A stretch of DNA of 23,163 bases from an uncultured Eubacteriales bacterium (lineage in GTDB: Bacteria; Bacillota; Clostridia; Oscillospirales; Acutalibacteraceae), in contig CAKTDF010000028.1 in assembly GCA_934541115.1 (NCBI GenBank), forward strand, positions 1 through 23,163, in the 5' to 3' direction. Made by a program: the position numbers and the translations under genes. The notes under the pieces were generated by a model. The model was not told the origin of the DNA. It saw nothing but the letters and a program-made list of their open reading frames with translations, and did no database searches. Positions 8,115 to 15,700 of the stretch are shown here, piece after piece. The number at the start of each line of letters is the position of its first letter. The first letter of the stretch is position 1.

Positions 8115-9051
8115 ATGAAAACAACAAAAAGTTTTTGGCAGTCCTGCTGAGTATTCTCATGCTCTTCTCGTCTGTCGCTTTCGTCTCTTCAGCATATACT
8201 TAAGTTGAAGAAAAGTACGCAGATTTCTGCACTTTCAAGTACGATACCGAATCGATTAAAAGTATCACCGATGTAAGAGTCGAGCAGTCGGAAAAATATG
8301 AAGGTCTTGCAGACATTTATTTCACTGTAACTCTCAAAGAAGGCTATTGTAACCCCCGTTTCTTTTTTAAAACAGATGCTCCGATTGAGCCTGTATTTAG
8401 GCAGAACGGCTACGTGTATGAATGTGTTTATACAACAAGCATAGAGGAAAAATTTGCAAAGATTACAGTCTTTTCAAACGAACAGAAAGTTTTCGACATT
8501 CACCTCATCAACAGCAGATTTGACGAGGAGTCGGATAGCTATCACGTATTTTGGGACGGCATGCCCTACGGCTCAACTCCCGAATATGACGAGCCGGAAA
8601 GCTACAGAACCGAGGACGGCGGAATCTATGAGTTCATCGGCTGGGACATCGCAGTTGACAAAGTATTCGACGGAAAGGTTGACGCAAAGAAAATTGAAAA
8701 ATTGATTACATTGAGCCCCTTGGTCATGACTTCGGCGAATGGGTAGTTATCACCGAGCCGACCTGCATCGAAAAAGGTCAGGCAGAACGTACCTGCAAAA
8801 ATGACAGCAGCCACAAGGAATATAAAGATATTGACCCAACCGGAAAGCACGTTGACAGCGACGGTGACAAGCACTGCGATAACTGCGGCGAAGAGTTCGG
8901 TCACTGCTTAGACTGCATCTGCCACCGCGGCAACATTCTTTCCACGGTTATGCGTTATCTTTGCACTTTCCTTTCAAGAATGTTCCATACCGAGTTAAAG
9001 TGCTGCGAATGCATGGAATGGTATGACGGAAACATTTCTTCAATATCATAA
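8115..9051 (+). pseudogene. Decayed gene for a secreted Cys-rich protein (three lesions)
   Basis: ATG at 8115 opens a short frame, but a typical signal peptide (KKFLAVLLSILMLFSS) is read only in another frame after an A run at 8126-8130. That frame is stopped by TAA at 8201-8203 right after the signal sequence, then stays open to 8746. It encodes an unrecognised 180-residue domain (VEEKYADFCTFKYD to about KKIEK). A second shift at the A run 8697-8701 is needed to continue in IEPLGHDFGEWVVITEPTC, a Cys-rich module, and a tail with CICHRG, a hydrophobic-amphipathic stretch and CCECMEWY, ending at 9051. Both frameshifts are repaired by one extra A, and the TAA could derive from CAA or GAA. A sequencing fault could explain the two homopolymer shifts but hardly the stop. 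Similar Cys-His/hydrophobic/Cys-x-Cys tails end many surface proteins of this bacterial group. Confidence 0.75.
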
Positions 9052-9130
9052 CGATATCTTTACGTTTTAACCGATACATAAAACGAGAAAAGACGATATA
9101 TAACTTTTTATGAAAGTGAGGTGCGGCATA

Positions 9131-9253
9131 ATGACGGCAGAAGATTTCAGAAACGGCTTGGCAAACGTGAGCAGTTTCATTGAAAAGCTTATTAAGGTTT
9201 TCACAGACCTTTATAACTTCCTCAAGGAGCAGATGGAAAGCTTTCAAAAATAA
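9131..9253 (+). CDS. Small 40-residue protein, predicted amphipathic helix
   Basis: A 40-codon frame starts with ATG seven bases after a good GAGGTG (9118-9123) and ends with TAA. Most of it is one predicted amphipathic helix (SFIEKLIKVFTDLYNFLKEQ), without a signal peptide or Cys. I do not recognise it. It follows the decayed gene by 79 bp, and its helix resembles in style the C-terminal amphipathic tail of the one-cohesin protein at 12104-12637. It might be a detached C-terminal segment of an ancestral surface protein, a small membrane-active peptide, or fortuitous. The ribosome binding site argues for translation. Confidence 0.5.
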   Translation: MTAEDFRNGLANVSSFIEKLIKVFTDLYNFLKEQMESFQK

Positions 9254-9298
9254 GCTTGTTTTAAATTAAAAACAGACTGTTCTTAAAAATCACAGCTT

Positions 9299-9343
9299 AA
9301 AAAAAGTGCTGAACCGAATGGCGAAAGCCGTCCGATTCAGCGC
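9299..9343 (-). terminator. Terminator-like hairpin reading on the minus strand
   Basis: A long hairpin (9306-9343) has a GAAA/TTTC loop, outer arms GTGCTGAA and TTCAGCGC and two internal mismatches. On the minus strand it is followed directly by seven T (9299-9305 are A on the plus strand). No minus-strand gene lies to its right, so it either ends an unseen small RNA or is a relic. A second hairpin lies at 9351-9385. Confidence 0.5.
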
Positions 9344-9350
9344 ATAAGAA

Positions 9351-9385
9351 CAAGAAAGTCGAAAACCGCTTTAATCGACTTCTTG
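9351..9385. promoter_or_regulatory. Hairpin in the leader region of the transglutaminase-like gene
   Basis: CAAGAAAGTCGA (9351-9362) pairs with TCGACTTCTTG (9375-9385), giving 11 bp with one bulged A and a 12-nt loop, 35 bp upstream of the start codon. It could act in the mRNA leader or as a protein-binding site. No known riboswitch is recognised. Confidence 0.4.
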
Positions 9386-9420
9386 TCATTACTTAAGACA
9401 AACGAGGAGAATTTTGATAT

Positions 9421-10560
9421 ATGAATACCGAAAAAACGAGATTTTTGACTTTCAAAAAGCAGGTTGTTTGCCTGTGTCTCGCGGCAGTACTTTTGCTGAC
9501 GCTCTTGTCCGGCTGCAAAAATGGATCCGCTCCGTCCCCCGGAAAAGAAACCTCGTCTTCACCTTACTCAGAGAGCGCTGATCGGCAAACAACCGATGAA
9601 GAGACCGTATCCGCCTCTCTTGACGGGACAACGCTTTCAACGGAAACTTCTGCTGTTTCACAGCAGAAAAGCAATGAAAGAAAGCTCGCGGAAAAACGCA
9701 TAAAAAGCGATGTTGACCTCGCGCTTTGGTATGTAAACGAAAACAGAAATAACGGTTCAAAGGTCAGCTTTCCGTATGAACAAGACAAAACGGCATACTC
9801 TGAGCTGACCAAAGCGCAAAAAGCGCTTTACAAAGAGATGCTCCCAATGGTGAAAGCTATGACGCCGTTTGAATACACGGCAAAAGAACACGGATATGAC
9901 ACCCTTGACAATGTTTTGGTCGCCTCCGCTGCCCTCTGCGACGATTACCCGGAGTATGAAATCTACTTTGACATTGAAGAAGTTTTTGAAGAAGACACAA
10001 CAACCGCGCTCAGGGCATCGTATTTTCTTCCAAGCGATCCGGACGCAAAAAGCAGAAAGAATACGGCTGAAATTAAGCAGGAAGTACAAATTTTTGAGGA
10101 GGAGTGCAGCCTGATCGTTGAGTCCATTCCGAAAAATTACAGTACCTACGATAAGTACCGCTATTTGGCGGCTGTTATTTCAATCAGAACAGCCTATGAC
10201 AACAACTTCGACGGCGGAAAGTCAACTTCAACTGCTTACGGAGCAATTCAGGGACCGAGTGCGATCTGTCAGGGCTACGCCACCGCTTTTGAATATCTCT
10301 GTCGCAAGGCAAATCTGTGGTGCAGGCAGGTCAGCGGAGTTTCGCAGGGTGTTTCTCACGCCTGGAACCTCGTCAAGCTCAAAGGCGGAACATATCATGT
10401 TGATGTAACGTGGGCAGACTCCGACATGAATCTGACGCTTGATGAGGGCTGGCAAAGATACTTTATGCTGACGCAGGAAGAAATTCTTGAAGACCATGAA
10501 ATTGATGACGGAACGGTTGCAACGGGAAAATCTTTGGCTCAGACCGAAGCAGCCGGATAA
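9421..10560 (+). CDS. Lipoprotein with a transglutaminase-like (papain-fold) domain
   Basis: A 379-residue protein. A basic N-terminus and hydrophobic stretch end in the lipobox LLSGC, so Cys 32 should be lipidated and the protein held on the outer face of the membrane. A Ser/Thr-rich linker (about 35-85) is followed by a helical region and a transglutaminase-like domain (about 240-350). The triad is visible: Cys 283 in AICQGYA, His 313 in VSHAWN and Asp 328 in YHVDVTWAD. In Firmicutes such proteins are usually cysteine peptidases or crosslinking enzymes acting on cell-surface or imported peptides; the substrate here is unknown. The ATG is preceded by CGAGGAG with suitable spacing. It appears monocistronic, with structured elements upstream and a long hairpin downstream. 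Confidence 0.88.
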   Translation: MNTEKTRFLTFKKQVVCLCLAAVLLLTLLSGCKNGSAPSPGKETSSSPYSESADRQTTDEETVSASLDGTTLSTETSAVSQQKSNERKLAEKRIKSDVDLALWYVNENRNNGSKVSFPYEQDKTAYSELTKAQKALYKEMLPMVKAMTPFEYTAKEHGYDTLDNVLVASAALCDDYPEYEIYFDIEEVFEEDTTTALRASYFLPSDPDAKSRKNTAEIKQEVQIFEEECSLIVESIPKNYSTYDKYRYLAAVISIRTAYDNNFDGGKSTSTAYGAIQGPSAICQGYATAFEYLCRKANLWCRQVSGVSQGVSHAWNLVKLKGGTYHVDVTWADSDMNLTLDEGWQRYFMLTQEEILEDHEIDDGTVATGKSLAQTEAAG

Positions 10561-10627
10561 GCGGCATAATTTTTCTGTCTCCGGCAAAACACAAAAATTC
10601 CCCTTGTATGTATCGCACAGTAATTGA

Positions 10628-10675
10628 CAACCTCAGAGGATCGCACGGCTTTTGCCGCACAGTCCTCTGAGGTTG
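10628..10675. terminator. Long perfect hairpin after the lipoprotein gene
   Basis: CAACCTCAGAGGA (10628-10640) pairs perfectly with TCCTCTGAGGTTG (10663-10675), with an inner CGGC/GCCG helix closing a TTTT loop. The downstream ATTTGCTTTG is only moderately T-rich. It is probably the terminator of the lipoprotein gene. Confidence 0.65.
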
Positions 10676-10820
10676 ATTTGCTTTGATAATGCTTAAATTG
10701 TACTAAAGACAGAAACTTTTGAAAAAATCAAGCGACTGCAATGATGTTGAAAAACAGTGCTGCAAATGACGTATACAAGACCGACAGGAGAGTTTTACTC
10801 AAAAATGTGTCGCCAAGCAA

Positions 10821-10868
10821 ATAATATGCATTTTTTCAACGGTTTTCTTGATTTTAAGATAATATGCA
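10821..10868. repeat. Direct 10-bp repeats upstream of the recombinase
   Basis: ATAATATGCA occurs at 10821-10830 and again at 10859-10868, 38 bp apart, in the AT-rich leader of the recombinase gene. A TTGATT box at 10848-10853 may belong to its promoter. The repeats could be regulator binding sites or arm-type recombinase sites. Apart from these I see nothing in 10681-10890. Confidence 0.35.
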
Positions 10869-10914
10869 ATGTATGATGACAAGTATATAAATGTCAGAGA
10901 AAGGCGGAGGCAGT

Positions 10915-11760
10915 GTGAATGTGAGAACAATAACGTCAAAAGATATAGCGGCGTTCAGAGTACATCTTGAACTTGAGGAAAAAAGTGCGGCAACGATTGA
11001 AAAGTACATACGCGACGTCAACAGATTTTATGAATTTTCAAAAGGGAACGCATTGACTAAAAAGACCGTTATAAATTACAAGAACCAAATGATCGCCTCC
11101 GGATATGCAATACGGAGCATTAATTCGGTGATTGCTTCTGTCAACAGCCTTTTTGGATTTTTGGAATGGAACGATTTAAAAATTAAATCAATGAAAGTGC
11201 AAAAGGGCGCCTTTGTTTCTGAAAATGCGGAGCTGACAAAGGCGGAATACATAAGGCTCATCAACTCGGCGCAGAAATCCGGAAACGAGAGGCTTGAAAT
11301 GCTTATGCAAACCATATGCGCAACCGGAATACGTGTCAGCGAACTGAAGTATGTAACCGTAAAGGCTGTTATGGACGGCAGCGTTGTGGTCAGCTGCAAA
11401 GCAAAAAGCAGGGTGGTCTTTTTGGTTAAAGCTCTCAGAAAAAAACTGCTCGGTTACATAAAAAAGCACCAAATAACCGACGGTCCGGTTTTTATAACGA
11501 AAAATAAAACTCCGATCGACAGAACGAATATTTGGAGAGAAATGAAACGGATATGCAAGGCGGCGGGGGTTGACGCGTCAAAGGTATATCCGCACAATCT
11601 GAGACATTTGTTTGCGAGAATGTTTTACAGCGTTGAAAAAGACATTGTAAAGCTTGCGGATATTCTTGGTCACAGCAGTATAAATACAACAAGAATTTAT
11701 ACGATTTCAACCGGACGTGAGCACTTGAAAAAGCTTGAAAAGATGAATCTGATAATATAA
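10915..11760 (+). CDS. Tyrosine recombinase (XerC/D-like), probable DNA invertase
   Basis: From an ATG at 10891 the frame is 289 residues. GGAGG at 10906-10910 points instead to GTG 10915 (281 residues) or GTG 10921. Counting from 10891, an N-terminal SAM-like core-binding domain (about 18-105) is followed by the catalytic domain. It has Arg 148 in ATGIRVSEL, a Lys-bearing beta strand (VVSCKAKSRVVF), His 235 and Arg 238 in HNLRH, His 261 in GHSS and nucleophile Tyr 270 in TTRIYT. The active site is complete. The protein is short, without the arm-binding domain typical of phage integrases, as in Xer-type or simple invertases. No phage or conjugation genes are near. Its stop lies 24 bp before the left inverted repeat of a putative promoter switch, so flipping that switch is the likely job. 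Confidence 0.9.
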   Translation: MNVRTITSKDIAAFRVHLELEEKSAATIEKYIRDVNRFYEFSKGNALTKKTVINYKNQMIASGYAIRSINSVIASVNSLFGFLEWNDLKIKSMKVQKGAFVSENAELTKAEYIRLINSAQKSGNERLEMLMQTICATGIRVSELKYVTVKAVMDGSVVVSCKAKSRVVFLVKALRKKLLGYIKKHQITDGPVFITKNKTPIDRTNIWREMKRICKAAGVDASKVYPHNLRHLFARMFYSVEKDIVKLADILGHSSINTTRIYTISTGREHLKKLEKMNLII

Positions 11761-11762
11761 AA

Positions 11763-11786
11763 TGCACCGTCAAAACTGACAGTGCA
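11763..11786 (+). other. Hairpin directly after the recombinase stop
   Basis: TGCAC and GTGCA arms plus GTCA/TGAC form a hairpin with one C-A mismatch and an AAAC loop. It abuts the left inverted repeat, overlapping it by two bases. Without a T tract it is a poor terminator; it may protect the mRNA 3' end or be part of the recombination site. Confidence 0.4.
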
Positions 11787-11807
11787 ACATAATTTCTATT
11801 ATGTTGT
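11785..11807 (+). repeat. Left inverted repeat (IR-L) of the invertible element
   Basis: Arms CAACATAAT and ATTATGTTG flank a 4-nt spacer TTCT, followed by T. The whole 23 bp equals the reverse complement of 12023-12045 without mismatch. Palindromic arms around a short asymmetric centre are the form of a tyrosine recombinase core site. Confidence 0.9.
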
Positions 11808-11849
11808 ATGATTTGTTGTGAATCCCGAATCAAACGGTCAGTTAAAATA

Positions 11850-11919
11850 AAAACAGGTACGCCCAAAAAGCCCTTGCTGCAAAATGCGCAGAGAAGGGCT
11901 TGTTCAGCGTACCTGTTTT
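11850..11919. terminator. Nested-hairpin bidirectional terminator inside the switch
   Basis: The outer stem is 13 perfect bp: AAAACAGGTACGC (11850-11862) with GCGTACCTGTTTT (11907-11919). Middle stem: AAGCCCTT (11868-11875) with AAGGGCTT (11894-11901). Inner stem: CTGC with GCAG (11877-11880, 11888-11891). A T-rich tail follows on the plus strand (TTTTCTGTTT), and a better one on the minus strand (TTTTTATTTT). Confidence 0.8.
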
Positions 11920-11957
11920 CTGTTTCCTGTACAATTTGGAATTTTTTCTAATAATTA

Positions 11958-11986
11958 TTGACTTGCCGTTTTCTGTGTGATAAAAT
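11958..11986 (+). promoter_or_regulatory. Switch promoter, currently facing the cohesin gene
   Basis: TTGACT (11958-11963), exactly 17 bp, then TAAAAT (11981-11986) is close to the sigma-A consensus. The expected start near 11993 gives a leader of about 110 nt that includes IR-R as a hairpin. It is the best promoter I see in this half of the window. Confidence 0.8.
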
Positions 11987-12022
11987 AAATCATCATGGGG
12001 TGTTAGTATCCCGATGTGTTTG

Positions 12023-12045
12023 ACAACATAATAGAAATTATGTTG
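12023..12045 (-). repeat. Right inverted repeat (IR-R) of the invertible element
   Basis: Arms CAACATAAT and ATTATGTTG flank the spacer AGAA, preceded by A. It is an exact reverse complement of IR-L. It lies in the leader of the cohesin gene, 58 bp before the chosen start codon. Confidence 0.9.
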
Positions 12046-12103
12046 TATGCGCATTAAGAACACAACAATGCATATTGTAAAAGGTTTAAAGGGAAGTGCA
12101 CAT

Positions 12104-12637
12104 ATGTTAAAAAAGACTTTTTTGGTGTTGATGGCGATTGTGTTGGCGGTTACTGCATTGCCTGTAGCCTTTGCCGGCGGGGAACCGAGAATTATTGTAA
12201 CAAGTGCAACCGCAATGCCGGGAGAAACAGTAACGCTGAGCGTTAAGCTTGAAAACAATCCGGGGATAAATTCCTTTTCCTTGGGATTCAATTATGACAA
12301 AGAAAGGCTCGAGCTTAAAAATGTAACGGTATCGCCAAAGCTTGGCGGTCAGTTCGCATATAAAACCAGAGCGGTCTGGATAAGAAGCGACGACACAAAG
12401 TACAACGGCGAAATACTCAGCCTGACGTTCAAGGTGCGCGACAAGGCTAAGAACGGTGCGGCGGCTGTTTCCGTCAACTATCTTCAGGGAGAAATCAGTA
12501 ACTATAATGAAGATGACGTCAATTTTTCTCCGGTCGCAGGAAAAATAGAGGTCGGAATATCTCAGTCGCTTATGAGGGATATTTTTGAACTGATGGGCCG
12601 CATTTTCAGTCTCCTCAGACGTCTGTTCGGAGTGTAA
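12104..12637 (+). CDS. Secreted single-cohesin protein with C-terminal amphipathic helix
   Basis: The frame opens at 12047, but the signal peptide (MLKKTFLVLMAIVLAVTALP) begins at ATG 12104, which I take as the start; AAAGGGAAG upstream is a weak ribosome binding site. The mature protein is one cohesin domain (about 25-150; hallmarks ATAMPGETVTLSV, NNPGINSFSLGFNYD, KYNGEILSLTFKV), whose class is shared with cohesins 1 and 2 of the scaffoldin at 20671. The C-terminus is a basic amphipathic helix (DIFELMGRIFSLLRRLFGV) with no dockerin, LPxTG or SLH domain. It would display a dockerin receptor outside the cell, perhaps tethered by that helix. It is the first gene after the invertible promoter and so the one most directly switched. 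Confidence 0.88.
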   Translation: MLKKTFLVLMAIVLAVTALPVAFAGGEPRIIVTSATAMPGETVTLSVKLENNPGINSFSLGFNYDKERLELKNVTVSPKLGGQFAYKTRAVWIRSDDTKYNGEILSLTFKVRDKAKNGAAAVSVNYLQGEISNYNEDDVNFSPVAGKIEVGISQSLMRDIFELMGRIFSLLRRLFGV

Positions 12638-12662
12638 GAAATACATTGGTCAAAAATACTAT

Positions 12663-12691
12663 ATCATTTGACGCGTTGCTGTTCAAATGAT
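12663..12691. promoter_or_regulatory. Perfect 9-bp inverted repeat between the cohesin gene and the large dockerin gene
   Basis: ATCATTTGA (12663-12671) and TCAAATGAT (12683-12691) flank an 11-nt centre. No T tract follows, so it is not a clear terminator. It may be an mRNA hairpin that tunes expression of the next gene, or a dimeric regulator site. Confidence 0.5.
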
Positions 12692-12729
12692 TTGACATAG
12701 ATAAAAAATCAATAAGGAGATTTGTGCTT

Positions 12730-15700
12730 ATGAAAAAATCGTTCAAAAGAGCAGTTGCATTTTTCATGTGTGCGCTGATGATGCTTTCATGCGCCGATAT
12801 TTCGTGCCTTAGCGGATTGGGCGTAATGCGTGCGGCTGCTGCGGAAGAAACGTCGGCTGTTTTGCCGAGCGGAGTTGTTGCGGGCGATATCAACGGCGAC
12901 GGAAAGGTCAACAACAAGGACCTTACCCGTTTGCTTAAGTACCTTGCCGGTGAGGGCGTTACCGTAAACGAAACTTTGCTCGACACAAACGGCGACGGAA
13001 AGGTCAACAATAAGGACCTCACCCGTTTGCTCAGATACGTTTCGGGCGAGGCAGACATTGAGATTTTCCCAAAAGGCTGTCAGCATCAGATGCAGAAAAT
13101 TGAAGAAGTTCAGGCAACCTGCACGGAAGACGGAAATATCGAGTATTGGCATTGCTCTGTCTGCGGAAAATTTTTCAGTGAAGAGAACGGTTCAAGAGAA
13201 ATAACGGTTGATGAGACAGTGGTTAAGGCAATGGGGCACAACGTTGTTATTGATCCGGCTGTTTCTGCAACATATGAAAGCACAGGACTTACCGAAGGTT
13301 CACATTGCTCGGTGTGCGGAGAAGTTTTGAAGGAACAGGAGGTTATTCCTAAACTTCAAAAGACGGAATACGCTATTATATATCATGTTTCAAATAACGA
13401 TTCATATTTGCAGTCAATTAAAATTGATAATCCAAATCCCGCAGTTTATACATCACAAGAGGGGTTGAAATTGTCAAGTCTGACAGTTGACGGATATATT
13501 TTTGAGGGCTGGTACGACGGTCAGGGTTCTAACGGCGAGCTTGTTAAAAGTATTGCGGTGGGAACAAAAGGCAATATTGACTTGTATGCCAAGTGGACTC
13601 CCGTTGTTTACACCGTTCAATATAAATCTGATATATTTGTTGATAAAAATAAAGATACTTATACAGTAAGAGAGGGACTCACCTTACCGACTCCGAGACT
13701 AAGCAACTATATTTTTACGGGTTGGACAGATGAAGATGGAAAGCTGTATAAAGATGGCACTATCCCGGTGGGAACAACAGGTTCAATAATTCTCACTGCC
13801 AACTGGACGAGTGAAAGAAACAAAACATTTACAAAGCCGAAACTTGATGCACCTATTATTACTGAAGATGAAAAGAGCAGCACGATTTTCTTTATGTATG
13901 AAATAGGTGAAATACAGAATGTACCGGTATATACCATACACGATTTTGGATATATTTCAGGCGATGGTATTACTCAAACCCAAACAGAAACTTTTTCTAC
14001 AAAAATTAGCGACACGATGATGAATTCGTTTGCAAAGTCTGTTTCAAACGCTACCACAAAATCATCAAATTGGACTTTGTCAAAAGATTGGAATGAGATC
14101 ACCAGTATTGATGAACAATCCTATACCGAAAAAGGATTGACCAAAGAACAGGCGGAAACCATTGCAAAAAGCAATTCAAGCACATGGAATATAAGCAGTG
14201 GTTCGAGTGGCTCAAGTTCAGATACAAAAGTTTCTACTAATAATGATGGTTGGGGAAATCAGGCGAAAGTAGACATTAATGGTTCGAGCAAAGTGTATCA
14301 GGATAATAGCTTAAGTGTAAAAACAGGACTTAATGCAAATTTAGGAACAAAAAAAGCAGGAATCGGCGGAAGTATTGAAGCCGGAGGAGAAACTAAATGG
14401 GGAAGTGAAAGCACTGCAGGCTTTAATGTTTCTGCAGGCAAAGACAAAACCCATTCAGAAGGCACGTCTGATACCTCTTTTAGTTCGTCTTCATGGAATA
14501 ATAGTTCCAGCAAAGGTGGCAGTTCAACAAACAGCACGAGTCAAACAACATCAAATATCATTTCGGAAAAAATTGCTCAAACTTACGGATATGGCAAGTC
14601 GTATTCACAAGGCGGCGGAAGCAGTGAGACTCAAGGACTTCAATCTACCCAATCAGAAGGAGAAGAATATGAGTCTGCTGTAACATATTCAAAAGAAGAA
14701 GCAAAGTCAACAACAAGTACGTGGACGACGCAAGCGACTAAAGCCGGATATCACCGCTGGATCATGGTCGGAAAAGCTCATGTTTTTGCGGTAGTAGGCT
14801 ATGATATGAAAACCGAAAGTTTCTTTACGTATACTTACAGTGTTATGGACGACACTGAACCGTTAAAGCAGTTTGAGGATTATTCATACACAACAGGCAG
14901 TTACAATGATGCAGAAAATGGCGTAATTCCATTTGAGGTTCCATTTGAAGTTGCTGAATATGTTGCTGAAAGAACATGCTATTCAAAAGGCTTGAAGGTT
15001 GACCAGTCAACAGGCACAATTACCGGATATACGGGAACAGACGATTATGTAGTTATTCCTGAATATATGAACGTAGGTGACGGAGATGTAGTTAAAATAA
15101 CCGGAATCTCATCAACGGCATTTAAAGGAAATACGAAAATCAAAGAAATAAAATTGTCGGATTTTATAACAACTATACCTAACAATGCATTTGAGGGTTG
15201 CACTTCGTTGTTCGGTTTGTCCGGAGGCAGCATAACAAGCATTGGAGACAATGCATTTAAAGACTGCACATCTATGGATATTGTTACTGTTGATAAAGAA
15301 ATTGTTTCTATCGGTAACAATGCCTTTAACAGCTGTGATTACTTATTGGTCAATGCTTCAAACAAGAAGGTTGCTTTGGCTGCTGTTAATTCCGGTGCAA
15401 AAAACATTCAGCTTTATATTAATCCGGAAATAATTGATGGCGGTTCAAATGCACTCAAATCAACAACTTTAGAAGTGCCTGCGTCCACAGAATCATTTGC
15501 ATTGTTTGGATATAACGGAACCTATCCGGGATTTTCAATAGTTTCAAATGCAAATAATACAATGATCAATAAAGTGATTTTCACTGAAACGAGTTCTATC
15601 CCGTTAAAAATTTCATCTCCTGATGTTACGCTGAACCAAGTATCGGTCACTTCAAAAAGTATCGGACTGGTTTTGAGTGCGGATAGTACAAAACTGCTTA

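Larger units (their letters stand above)
11785..12045. mobile_element. Putative invertible promoter element (DNA switch, inverton-type)
   Basis: Two perfect 23-bp inverted repeats (11785-11807 and 12023-12045) enclose 215 bp containing a bidirectional terminator and one near-consensus promoter. The repeat spacers are TTCT on the left and AGAA on the right, so strand exchange with a homologous overlap is possible only in the inverting alignment. The element sits between a tyrosine recombinase gene and a cohesin/dockerin cluster. In the orientation given, the promoter points to the cohesin gene (ON). Known phase-variable switches of Clostridioides difficile and Bacteroides have the same design. 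Inversion itself is not demonstrated by one sequence. Confidence 0.75.

Noticed and set aside
10915..11760. Recombinase as integrase of a prophage or conjugative element
   Set aside because: No tRNA target, phage, relaxase or excisionase gene is present within the window, and the protein lacks an arm-binding domain.
11785..11807. Left repeat as the ordinary terminator of the recombinase gene
   Set aside because: It is followed by TATGATTTG without a T tract, and its exact inverted copy lies inside the leader of another gene, where a terminator would make no sense.
11785..12045. The 23-bp inverted repeats as ends of a MITE or small transposon
   Set aside because: The sequences outside the repeats (AGTG on the left, TATG on the right) show no target-site duplication, the repeats are internally palindromic, and the interior carries a promoter and terminator rather than transposon remnants.
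11785..12045. Direct-repeat attachment sites for excision instead of inversion
   Set aside because: Because the arms are palindromic the sites also look direct, and both are followed by TATG. The 4-nt centres (TTCT and AGAA) match only when one site is inverted, so excision would join non-homologous overlaps.
11842..12291. 149-codon minus-strand frame over the switch and the cohesin start
   Set aside because: It runs antisense through the hairpin, the promoter and a well-supported signal peptide/cohesin, has no ribosome binding site and resembles no family.
12888..13040. Tandem-repeat or CRISPR-like signal at the NNKDLTRLL segments
   Set aside because: These are the two calcium-binding halves of a dockerin and recur for that reason. 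Unit number is two per gene, with coding spacers.
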